Assembly: GCA_040775095.1 (NCBI GenBank)
Contig: JAXGTD010000171.1
Span: 1-7,292, forward strand
DNA from: JAXGTD01 sp040775095
Lineage (GTDB): Bacteria; Pseudomonadota; Gammaproteobacteria; Chromatiales; Chromatiaceae
Length of the DNA: 7,292 nt
Direction: 5' to 3'
The notes under the pieces are model-generated. The model saw only the letters and a program-made list of their open reading frames with translations. It had not been told where the DNA came from and did not search any database. Shown piece after piece: positions 1 through 5,302 of the stretch; the first letter of the stretch is position 1, and each line of letters starts with the position of its first letter. The translations under genes and the position numbers were made by a program.

Positions 1-223
1 AGGGAGCGAACACCGCCAGATTCTCCACCGCGTTGCCGTGCGCTGCCATCAACCTCCGCGCCCACCCCACCCGGGTGGCCGTGCGCCCGGCCGGGTCCCG
101 CAGCACGGTCTCCACAAAGCCGCCCTCCGCGATCCGGTTCAGCACGTAGGGAATCCACAGCAACGCGGTCACAAAGATGCTCAGCGTGAGCCAGTACAAT
201 TCGGTCGTCATGGCCGTGCCCAT
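1..223 (-). CDS. MAPEG-family membrane protein, N-terminal part (cut by window edge)
   Basis: The first 74 codons of a membrane protein are visible; the rest lies beyond the left edge. Residues 8-30 form a hydrophobic segment (TELYWLTLSIFV then ALLWIPYVLNR), followed by a polar loop and the motif RRLMAAHGNAVENLAVFAP at about residues 56-74. This arrangement (first TM helix, loop, then an Arg/His/Asn/Glu-rich start of the second helix) is typical of bacterial MAPEG proteins, relatives of microsomal glutathione S-transferase. Family members are small four-helix inner-membrane proteins; the substrate of bacterial copies is usually unknown. Two in-frame ATGs exist, at 223 and 211. Starting at 211 (MTTELYW) fits the family better, and neither has a strong Shine-Dalgarno sequence. 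The gene lies just downstream of the MarR gene on the same strand, with a GTTGTA/TACAAC palindrome in the gap, so it is probably a direct target of that regulator. Confidence 0.85.
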   Translation of the reverse strand, partial: MGTAMTTELYWLTLSIFVTALLWIPYVLNRIAEGGFVETVLRDPAGRTATRVGWARRLMAAHGNAVENLAVFAP

Positions 224-225
224 TT

Positions 226-239
226 GTTGTATCTACAAC
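226..239. promoter_or_regulatory. Probable MarR operator upstream of the MAPEG gene
   Basis: A perfect inverted repeat GTTGTA-TC-TACAAC lies in the 34-bp gap between the MarR stop codon and the upstream MAPEG ATG. The same palindrome, differing only in its centre, occurs upstream of the MarR gene itself at 688-701. When the two are read on opposite strands they match at 13 of 14 bases. A GTGACA hexamer on the minus strand just upstream (inside the end of the MarR gene) could be a -35 element, which would place the palindrome in the -10 region, but the -10 match is poor. MarR dimers classically bind palindromes of this length and repress by blocking RNA polymerase. Confidence 0.7.
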
Positions 240-257
240 TTTACAGACAAAACAATG

Positions 258-665
258 TCACCCCAGCTTGCTGCCAGCGCGGCGCAAATCGCCGACGAGC
301 CGCACGACGTCATCCGCGCTCAGCGTCTCGGTCATGCGCTGGTAGAGGACGTTGCCCTGCTGCTCCAGTTGCTCACCGATCGCCCGCGCCACCTCGCTCG
401 GGAACACGAACTGCTCCCGGCCTGACTTGTTGCGCACCAGGTAGCCCTTCTCCTCCAGGGTCTCCACAAAGCGCGCGACCGTGGACTTCTCCAGCTTCAA
501 CTCCTCCACGATTCCCTGCTGGGTGATGCCAGGATTGGCCAGCACCACCCGCAGCAGATAGGCGTGTGCGGGCGACAGGCCAAACTGCTGGAAGGCCCGC
601 TCCCAGATCCTGTTTACCTTACGTGTCAGGGCATTGAGGTTGAAGTACAGGCACCTTTCGAACAT
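258..665 (-). CDS. MarR-family transcriptional regulator
   Basis: This 135-residue protein has the size and layout of a MarR dimeric repressor. An N-terminal dimerisation helix (residues 1-28, NLNALTRKVNRIWERAF) is followed by a winged helix-turn-helix: GLSPAHAYLLRVVLANPG (29-46), helix TQQGIVEELKLEK (48-60), recognition helix STVARFVETLEEKGYLVR (61-78) and the wing with NKSGREQFVF (79-88). A C-terminal helical part (93-130) would close the dimer. Family members respond to small ligands or oxidants and repress adjacent efflux or detoxification genes. There is one cysteine (Cys5), so redox sensing cannot be excluded. The ATG at 665 is the first in frame and has only a weak ribosome binding site. 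A palindrome 22 bp upstream and an almost identical one before the downstream MAPEG gene indicate autoregulation plus control of MAPEG. The ligand is unknown. Confidence 0.92.
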   Translation of the reverse strand: MFERCLYFNLNALTRKVNRIWERAFQQFGLSPAHAYLLRVVLANPGITQQGIVEELKLEKSTVARFVETLEEKGYLVRNKSGREQFVFPSEVARAIGEQLEQQGNVLYQRMTETLSADDVVRLVGDLRRAGSKLG

Positions 666-687
666 GCCACGAGTCTATCGCCTGACT

Positions 688-701
688 GTTGTAAATACAA
701 C
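688..701. promoter_or_regulatory. Probable MarR autoregulatory operator
   Basis: A perfect inverted repeat GTTGTA-AA-TACAAC is centred about 30 bp upstream of the MarR start codon. Its arms are identical to those of the palindrome before the MAPEG gene (226-239). A plausible minus-strand promoter, TTCGAC followed 16 bp later by TATTTA, would be covered by this site. That promoter is weak and tentative; the palindrome itself is exact. Confidence 0.72.
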
Positions 702-732
702 TATCGATGTTCCGTCGAACCAGGTCGGCACG

Positions 733-761
733 TTGCGCTAGGGTTCGATACCCGTGCGCAA
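733..761. repeat. Imperfect hairpin with a TTCGA loop
   Basis: Arms TTGCGC and GCGCAA (6 bp) enclose a 2x2 mismatch, then GGGT/ACCC around the loop TCGAT. On the plus strand GGGTTCGATACCC looks superficially like a tRNA T-arm, but the required 5-bp stem and the other arms are missing. Function unknown; it lies 70-100 bp upstream of the MarR gene. Confidence 0.4.
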
Positions 762-906
762 GCCAGGTCTTGGGATGAGCGGCGAGGTCTTCCGCAGACC
801 GACCCGGGGCTCCACGGCACGGTGCGGAGCGCAGCCCCAATCCTTTCCCTGCCTTCCCGTGAAGGCCGTCGACCGCGCAAATGCGCACGGCTCGGCGTGT
901 CGCCAC

Positions 907-921
907 GAGAACCCGGTTCTC
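907..921. repeat. 15-bp palindrome GAGAACC-C-GGTTCTC
   Basis: A perfect 7+1+7 inverted repeat lies 50-65 bp beyond the stop codon of the minus-strand hypothetical gene. It could be a protein-binding site or part of a transcript end; no T-run follows, so I do not call it a terminator. Confidence 0.4.
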
Positions 922-971
922 AACGCGTCTCGCGCGACGACCGGGTCGCCACCTCGCGTTGCCCTCTCTGA

Positions 972-1322
972 TCAGGTGACAGACACGTTCTGCACCAGGA
1001 TCCTGCCGTTGACGCTGACGAGCCGCAGAAACGCAATGTGCTCTCCGTTGGACCCCGTATATCTCTGTTTCCAAAAAATGGCAGCATCTGTTTCCTTCCT
1101 AAACACCGCAACGAACCCTCTCTCTGCAAAAATTCCGAGTCTCGCCCGGTATTCCCGGCACTGCGATTCCAGACTCTCCTTTGTGACAATCGCCCTCAAG
1201 TCATCGGTAAAGTCTCTGACGTGCCTTTCATGGTCAATGTCCGTGGACGCTTGCATCAAATTGTCCATAATCGGTGTGGCGATTTCCAGGATCTCAGACG
1301 CTGACATCTCGAGCCAGTTCAT
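972..1322 (-). CDS. Small hypothetical protein, 116 residues, soluble
   Basis: The frame starts MNWLEMSASEILEIATPIM and ends LRLVSVNGRILVQNVSVT. An upstream in-frame ATG at 1355 exists, but the ATG at 1322 is preferred because GAGAG (1330-1334) sits 7 nt before it. No signal peptide or TM helix is visible. The first half is helical and charged (DHERHVRDFTDDL at about residues 29-41, then TKESLESQCREYRARLG). The second half alternates hydrophobic and polar residues like beta strands (FVAVFRKETDAAIFWKQRY, HIAFLRLVSVNG, ILVQNVSV). A helix-then-sheet pattern in a protein this size is compatible with a small alpha+beta (NTF2/SnoaL-like) fold, but that is only a guess from pattern. It sits 140 bp downstream of the VOC gene on the same strand. 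Function unknown; codon use is that of a real gene. Confidence 0.72.
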   Translation of the reverse strand: MNWLEMSASEILEIATPIMDNLMQASTDIDHERHVRDFTDDLRAIVTKESLESQCREYRARLGIFAERGFVAVFRKETDAAIFWKQRYTGSNGEHIAFLRLVSVNGRILVQNVSVT

Positions 1323-1377
1323 AGCGTAGCTCTCTGAATCTGCCGGTCGACCCAAGCGGCCGACGATGCCGATGCAT

Positions 1378-1395
1378 CGCGCCCGTTTTGGCGCG
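1378..1395. repeat. Hairpin CGCGCC-cgtttt-GGCGCG in the VOC/hypothetical gap
   Basis: A 6-bp GC-only stem with a 6-nt loop lies 56-73 bp upstream of the hypothetical gene start and 68 bp beyond the VOC stop codon. It could reduce read-through from the VOC gene, but no T-run follows it on the minus strand, so it is not a standard intrinsic terminator. Confidence 0.35.
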
Positions 1396-1462
1396 CCCCG
1401 GCGCGGTGTTCCCTGTCTGTGCGATGTGCACGGGCAGCGACCGTCCCGGAGGCCAACGTGTC

Positions 1463-1942
1463 TTAGCCGCGCCGGGCCAGCTCGATTGCCGCGATGTCGA
1501 TCTTCCCCATCTGCATCATGGCCGCGAAAGCGCGCTTAGCCGCGGCGCGATCCGGATCCGCAATTGCATCGATCAGCACGCGCGGCGTGATCTGCCACGA
1601 AAGACCCCATTTGTCTTTGCACCAGCCACAGGCACTCCCCTGACCACCGTTCTCCACAATCGCGTCCCACAACCGATCGGTCTCCGCCTGATCATCCGTT
1701 GCGACTTGAAACGAAAAGGCCTCGCTGTGCTTGAATGCGGGGCCACCATTCAGGCCGACGCAGGGAATGCCCATCACCGTGAACTCCACGACCAGGACGT
1801 CCCGTTGCCTGCCTGAAGGATAGTCGCCAGGCGCGTGATGGATCGCACCAACGGCGCTATCCGGAAAGACACTCGCGTAGAACGTCGCCGCCTCCAACGC
1901 GGCCCCGTCGTACCAGAGGCAAATCGTATTCTTCGGCATCAT
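1463..1942 (-). CDS. VOC-superfamily PhnB-like protein (3-demethylubiquinone-9 3-methyltransferase-type domain)
   Basis: This 159-residue protein matches the PhnB-like branch of the vicinal-oxygen-chelate fold. Visible landmarks are the N-terminal strand NTICLWYDG (residues 5-13), AATFYASVFPDSAVG (18-32), the strand VLVVEFTVMGIPCVGLNGGP (49-68), FKHSEAFSFQVATDD (70-84), and the hallmark GGQGSACGWCKDKWGLSWQITP (99-120). The last part (130-147) is the usual helix with repeated Ala and Met. Members of this branch are commonly annotated from a methyltransferase name that is probably misleading; most lack the metal residues of glyoxalases and have no proven reaction. The tandem ATG at 1942/1939 is chosen as start because GGAG (1950-1953) lies 7 nt upstream; the open frame extends further up without a family match. 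It is divergent from sulP across about 1 kb. Confidence 0.9.
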   Translation of the reverse strand: MMPKNTICLWYDGAALEAATFYASVFPDSAVGAIHHAPGDYPSGRQRDVLVVEFTVMGIPCVGLNGGPAFKHSEAFSFQVATDDQAETDRLWDAIVENGGQGSACGWCKDKWGLSWQITPRVLIDAIADPDRAAAKRAFAAMMQMGKIDIAAIELARRG

Positions 1943-2547
1943 CGCGCATCTCCGTGGGTTGCTGATTGAGTGAACCTGAATTCGCCTCGCATCCATGCGG
2001 GACCCGCATTGGAAAGAGAGCGCAGCACATTGGTATCTCCCGTTCACAAGCAACTGCTTTCCCCCAGCCGATCAAAGAGCCGTCCGAGAGTCCATGGTGA
2101 GCAATGGCAATCGGATCATCGGACGCGACCTGGTATGCCGACCAGTTTATAGACTTCTTAGTACGAGGCGTAGCATTTGCGGTACCACAAGCGCTCGTGG
2201 CCAGAACTGTCGCTAGATCAGATGCTTCACGTTGTTGAATGGTGACGCCACTCCAGAGCGCCGTGGTATGTCTGCCGCCGGATTTGCCATTTTGGAAAAG
2301 AGGGGCAACGACCCGGATCATCCCTGACACCACGCCTCGACCACCAACGGCACTGAGATCGATGCGAGCGCGGGAGAATATCCCCCCTATCGAGGTCGCG
2401 TGCAATTTCGCTGGCACCATGGAAACACTGGCCTAAAGCGTTTCCCGTCCGGGGCACGGATGCCCCGGCAGCTCGCGAGTCGCGCCTTGCCGAATGCGAG
2501 CCGATTAGATGCCCGAAAGGCATTTGATCAGCGTCTCCCCAGGGGCC

Positions 2548-2576
2548 GAGAACGCCGCGCGCGCGGGGATGAACCC
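2548..2576. repeat. Solitary type I-E CRISPR-repeat-like sequence
   Basis: The 29 nt here match the general type I-E repeat pattern recalled from GC-rich bacteria (GTGTTCCCCGCG, then CGCGCGGGGATGAACCG) at 24 positions. The match includes 21 consecutive bases from 2555 to 2575, which cover the palindromic stem and most of the crRNA handle (ATGAACC). The divergent bases are at the first arm (GAGAACG instead of GTGTTCC) and the last base. The minus-strand translation contains RVHPRARG, the familiar false-protein signature of such repeats. There is no second copy at about 61 nt on either side and no cas gene in the window. It may be a remnant of a lost array or a chance GC-rich palindrome. Confidence 0.4.
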
Positions 2577-2590
2577 TCGGCTGGCTTTCT

Positions 2591-2643
2591 GGCTCACCGG
2601 TCTCGCAGTGGCATCCATCCTTGGATACCACCCGGCCTGAGCC
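2591..2643. repeat. Long imperfect hairpin
   Basis: Outer arms GGCTCA (2591-2596) and TGAGCC (2638-2643) enclose CCGG/CCGG (2597-2600 and 2632-2635), and then an inner hairpin at 2608-2631: GTGG-C-ATCCA, loop TCCT, TGGAT-A-CCAC. In total about 19 pairs can form. It begins 14 bp after the CRISPR-repeat-like sequence. No T-run follows. It might be part of a structured transcript, or a mobile repeat of the REP type; copy number elsewhere is unknown. Confidence 0.45.
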
Positions 2644-2644
2644 A

Positions 2645-2697
2645 CGGGAAGTTCCCGAAGTTCCGGAGGATGCGGTCCGATGGGTTGCCCGGCAACC
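2645..2697. repeat. Two perfect short palindromes
   Basis: CGGGAA-G-TTCCCG (2645-2657) and GGTTGCC-C-GGCAACC (2683-2697) are exact inverted repeats with a single central base, typical of the geometry of dimeric protein binding sites. They lie 300-350 bp upstream of sulP. A looser pair ACCTAT/ATAGGT (2695-2700 and 2713-2718) overlaps the second. No regulator can be assigned. Confidence 0.4.
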
Positions 2698-2997
2698 TAT
2701 CGATCTTGGTCAATAGGTCGCTTTGGAATTATCGATTAGTTCTGCATCCGAGCCCTCGCCATACTACCGCACCAGGCTGGAATGACTGCGTGCGGTCGCG
2801 CCGCTGCTGCACGCGATCGCCCGGCCGGGCCGCGGGCGTCGCCCGGGACGTGCCAGCGCGCGTCACTGAAATTCCCTGGAGCGATCTTTGGTTTCCCCGC
2901 GGATTGAGCGCGCCGCCGCAATGGCCTGGCGCGCCGGGCGTTCGGAATGGGCCGGTGCGTCGGAATTGAGATGATGTAGACGGAGAGTGCGTTCACT

Positions 2998-5136
2998 ATG
3001 AGGTCGATACTGCGCGCGGTGTTCCCGTTCCTGCGCTGGTTCCCGATGTCCCGAAACTCGGTGCGGGCGGATCTGACCGCGGGTATCACCGTCGCCCTGG
3101 TGCTGGTGCCCCAGAGCATGGCGTACGCGCAGCTTGCAGGCCTCCCGGTAGTGTACGGCCTGTACGCCTCGTTCATACCGGTGATCGTCGCGTCCATGTG
3201 GGGCTCTTCCAGCCAGCTGCATACCGGCCCCGTGGCCATGCTCTCGCTGATGTCGGCGGCGGCACTCATCGCATTCGCCACGCCGGGCAGCCCACGGTTC
3301 ATCGAGCTTTCGATCATGCTGGCGCTCATGGTAGGTGTGTTGCGCCTCGGGCTTGGGGTGCTGCGGCTCGGAGCCGTTGTCAACCTGCTTTCCAGTCCGG
3401 TCATCGTCGGCTTCACCAACGCCGCCGCGCTCATCATCGGGCTATCCCAGCTCAGCAAGCTGATTGACGTCCCCTTTCCGCGCAGCGACCTCTATCTCGC
3501 CGACCTGTGGGGGGTCCTGCAGCAGATCACCGAAGTGCATTGGCTGACCCTGTTTTTTGCGCTCGGTGCCTGGGTGCTCATCGTCGTTATGCGGCGGATC
3601 GCACCGGCGCTCCCCGGTGTGCTGGCGGCCGTGGTTGTCGCGACCCTGGTCAGTTGGGCCGTTGGCTACGAGCAGAAGGTCACGGTGCCCGCATCCCAGG
3701 TCCGCGATACCGCGGCTCTCGAGGCGATCGATGCCTACACCAAGGTCGAGGCACGCATCGCCAGCCTGACCGAGGAGATGGCCGCGCTCAATCAGCGCGC
3801 CGAGTCCCTCGCCAACGCGGGCGACCCCGAGGCGGAGGCGGAAGCCGCGAGGATTCGCGCGCAGGTGGCCCCGCTCGAGTATGCGATCAAGTCCCTCAAG
3901 CAGGAGAACAACCGGCAGCGCATCAAGCTCCACGCCGTGAGGCTGGAGGCCGTGCCAGCGGCGGACGGCACCCTTGCCCTGTACCGGTCGGACTCAGTCC
4001 CGGCAGGCCAACAGGGGGACGGTCGGACCTGGCGTTTCGCCAAGACCGGCGAGGACGGCATCACCTTCTCGGCCGGTGGCGCGGTGGTCGGATCCATCCC
4101 CCAGGGGTTGCCGAGCATGAGCGTGCCGAAGGTTCACTGGGACCTGGTGCTGGCACTGCTCCCAGCGGCGCTGGTGATGGCGCTGATCGGTTTCATGGAG
4201 GCCACCTCGATCTCCAAGGCCATTGCCACCAGCACCGGTGAACGGGTTGACAGCAACAAAGAGCTCGTTGGTCAGGGTCTGGCCAATATCGCCGGCAGCT
4301 TTTTTGGATCCTTCACGGTGAGCGGATCCTTCTCGCGCTCGGCGGTGGCCGCCCGCGTGGGCGCCAAGACCGGTTTGTTTGCCATCATCAGTGCCATCGC
4401 GGTGGTGTTGGTGTTGTTGTTCTTCACACCCTACCTCTATCACCTCCCGCAGGCGGTGCTGGCGGTGATCGTCATGATGGCCGTGTTTAGCCTGATCCGT
4501 ATTCCGCCCCTGGTGCATGCCTGGCAGATCGACCGCATCGGCGCCTATATCGGCATCGCCACCTTCGCGAGTACGCTGCTGATGGCGCCGTCCATCGCCA
4601 ACGGCATCCTCATCGGCATCTGCCTGACGATACTGCACCATTTGATTCAGTCCATGAAGCCTAGGGCCGAGGTGGTCGCCCGAAAGGCCGATGGCACCCT
4701 GGGCGGCATGCGTACCCATGCGTTGCCCCCCGTCAGTCGCCAGTTCGTCCCGGTACGTTTCGATGGGTCGCTGAACTTCGTGAATGTCGCCTATTTCGAG
4801 GACGTCATCCTCGCGGCACATTCGGAGTTTCCGATGGCCAGGGCCATCCTGGTCATTGGCAGTGGCATCAACGAGATCGATGCCTCCGGCGAGGAAAAGG
4901 TACGCGAGGTCGCCAAGCATCTGCGTGAGGCTGGCGTGATGTTGGCCTTCAGCGGGCTCAAGCACCAAGTCATGCAGGTCTTCAAACAAAGCGGCCTCGT
5001 CGACGTGCTGGGACCCGATGCGATCTTCGCGAGCAAGGAAGAGGCGATGCGGCGTCTGGACGAGCGCTGGCCGGTCGGCAGCGACGACGGGATCGCGCCC
5101 GCCGCCACGAGTACGCATCTGCCGCAGATACGGTAG
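2998..5136 (+). CDS. SulP/SLC26-family anion transporter with C-terminal STAS domain and a large inserted coiled-coil region
   Basis: This 712-residue inner-membrane protein belongs to the SulP family, whose members carry sulfate, bicarbonate or other anions. The N-terminal signature is RADLTAGITVALVLVPQSMAYAQLAGLP (residues 23-50) followed by VYGLYASFIPVIVASMWGSS; membrane segments continue to about 222. The second half of the inverted repeat starts at about 383 and holds FMEATSISKAIA (399-410) and GQGLANIAGSFFGSFTVSGSFSRSA (425-449), the conserved core helices. The STAS domain covers about 580-690, with GINEIDASGEEKV (623-635) at the position where regulatory phosphorylation occurs in some relatives. 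Between YEQKVTV and GGAVVGSIPQGLP lies an insertion (about 226-360) that is Ala/Glu/Gln-rich and predicted by eye to be coiled coil (240-310). The usual length is 550-600, so the insertion explains the excess. The ATG at 2998 gives the usual family N-terminus; GGAG at 2982-2985 is 12 nt away, rather far. Substrate cannot be read from sequence. Confidence 0.95.
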   Translation: MRSILRAVFPFLRWFPMSRNSVRADLTAGITVALVLVPQSMAYAQLAGLPVVYGLYASFIPVIVASMWGSSSQLHTGPVAMLSLMSAAALIAFATPGSPRFIELSIMLALMVGVLRLGLGVLRLGAVVNLLSSPVIVGFTNAAALIIGLSQLSKLIDVPFPRSDLYLADLWGVLQQITEVHWLTLFFALGAWVLIVVMRRIAPALPGVLAAVVVATLVSWAVGYEQKVTVPASQVRDTAALEAIDAYTKVEARIASLTEEMAALNQRAESLANAGDPEAEAEAARIRAQVAPLEYAIKSLKQENNRQRIKLHAVRLEAVPAADGTLALYRSDSVPAGQQGDGRTWRFAKTGEDGITFSAGGAVVGSIPQGLPSMSVPKVHWDLVLALLPAALVMALIGFMEATSISKAIATSTGERVDSNKELVGQGLANIAGSFFGSFTVSGSFSRSAVAARVGAKTGLFAIISAIAVVLVLLFFTPYLYHLPQAVLAVIVMMAVFSLIRIPPLVHAWQIDRIGAYIGIATFASTLLMAPSIANGILIGICLTILHHLIQSMKPRAEVVARKADGTLGGMRTHALPPVSRQFVPVRFDGSLNFVNVAYFEDVILAAHSEFPMARAILVIGSGINEIDASGEEKVREVAKHLREAGVMLAFSGLKHQVMQVFKQSGLVDVLGPDAIFASKEEAMRRLDERWPVGSDDGIAPAATSTHLPQIR

Positions 5137-5302
5137 GAGTCCAGCCCGCGCGGGTAATGGATGCGCAATCGCTGGTCTTTTCGTTCATGCTCTTCTACGT
5201 CATCCTGTCCGAGGCACGGCTTGCCGGTGTGCACGACGACCTCGAGACGCGGATGAAGCGCGGACCGATAGCATCTCCCATCGAACCACCTGGAGGACAC
5301 CT
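5137..5302 (+). other. Spacer between sulP and the DUF2189 gene
   Basis: These 166 bp contain a GC palindrome CCCGCGCGGG (5145-5154) immediately after the sulP stop, without a T-run, so read-through into the next gene is plausible. A short frame from 5157 (MDAQSLVFSFMLFYVILSE) looks membrane-like but has no ribosome binding site and runs into the next gene. I do not call it. Confidence 0.4.

Larger units (their letters stand above)
666..971. other. Intergenic region upstream of the MarR gene, rich in inverted repeats
   Basis: No credible gene lies between the MarR start and the end of the next minus-strand gene; open frames here have no recognisable protein content. Besides the operator it contains several short inverted repeats: TTGCGC/GCGCAA with an inner GGGT/ACCC (733-761), GGTCT/AGACC (786-800), GGGGCTCC pairing with GGAGC and GCCCC (806-838), GCGCA/TGCGC (875-886) and GAGAACC-C-GGTTCTC (907-921). 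None is followed by a T-run on either strand that would make a convincing intrinsic terminator. Confidence 0.5.
1943..2997. other. Long intergenic region between divergent VOC and sulP genes
   Basis: About 1.05 kb with no supported gene. Open frames of up to 189 codons exist on both strands, but they overlap each other, have Arg/Pro/Ser-rich composition without domain-like patterning, and lack convincing ribosome binding sites. The right half contains a CRISPR-repeat-like sequence (2548-2576), a long imperfect hairpin (2591-2643) and perfect short palindromes (2645-2657, 2683-2697). The left half (about 1960-2430) is slightly less GC-rich and may be decayed coding DNA, but I recognise no family in any frame. 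The sulP promoter should lie at the right end; no strong sigma-70 match is visible there. Confidence 0.6.

Noticed and set aside
738..776. Possible tRNA 3' half (GGGTTCGATACCC followed by GTGCGCA and GCCA)
   Set aside because: The T-stem has only three proper pairs, and no anticodon arm, D-arm or matching acceptor strand is found upstream.
619..1074. Minus-strand open frame across the MarR upstream region
   Set aside because: It overlaps both the MarR gene and the hypothetical gene in a different frame and crosses the operator; the translation is Arg/Ala-rich without domain features.
1857..2420. Minus-strand open frame of 187 codons overlapping the VOC gene start
   Set aside because: No recognised family and no good start; its last 29 codons overlap the VOC gene in another frame. 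A decayed gene cannot be excluded, but there is no positive support.
2487..2637. CRISPR array around the 29-nt repeat
   Set aside because: The expected positions one unit upstream (about 2487-2515) and downstream (about 2609-2637) show no repeat similarity, so no array can be claimed.
2400..2969. Plus-strand open frame of 189 codons upstream of sulP
   Set aside because: Arg/Pro/Ser-rich with no hydrophobic patterning, no ribosome binding site, and it runs through the CRISPR-like repeat and hairpins.
3442..3933. Minus-strand frame of 163 codons inside sulP
   Set aside because: Antisense shadow of the transporter coding sequence; no independent signals.
3994..5118. Minus-strand open frame of 374 codons opposite sulP
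   Set aside because: It is antisense to a strongly supported transporter gene and has His/Asp/Gly/Arg-rich low-patterned composition typical of shadow frames in GC-rich genes.
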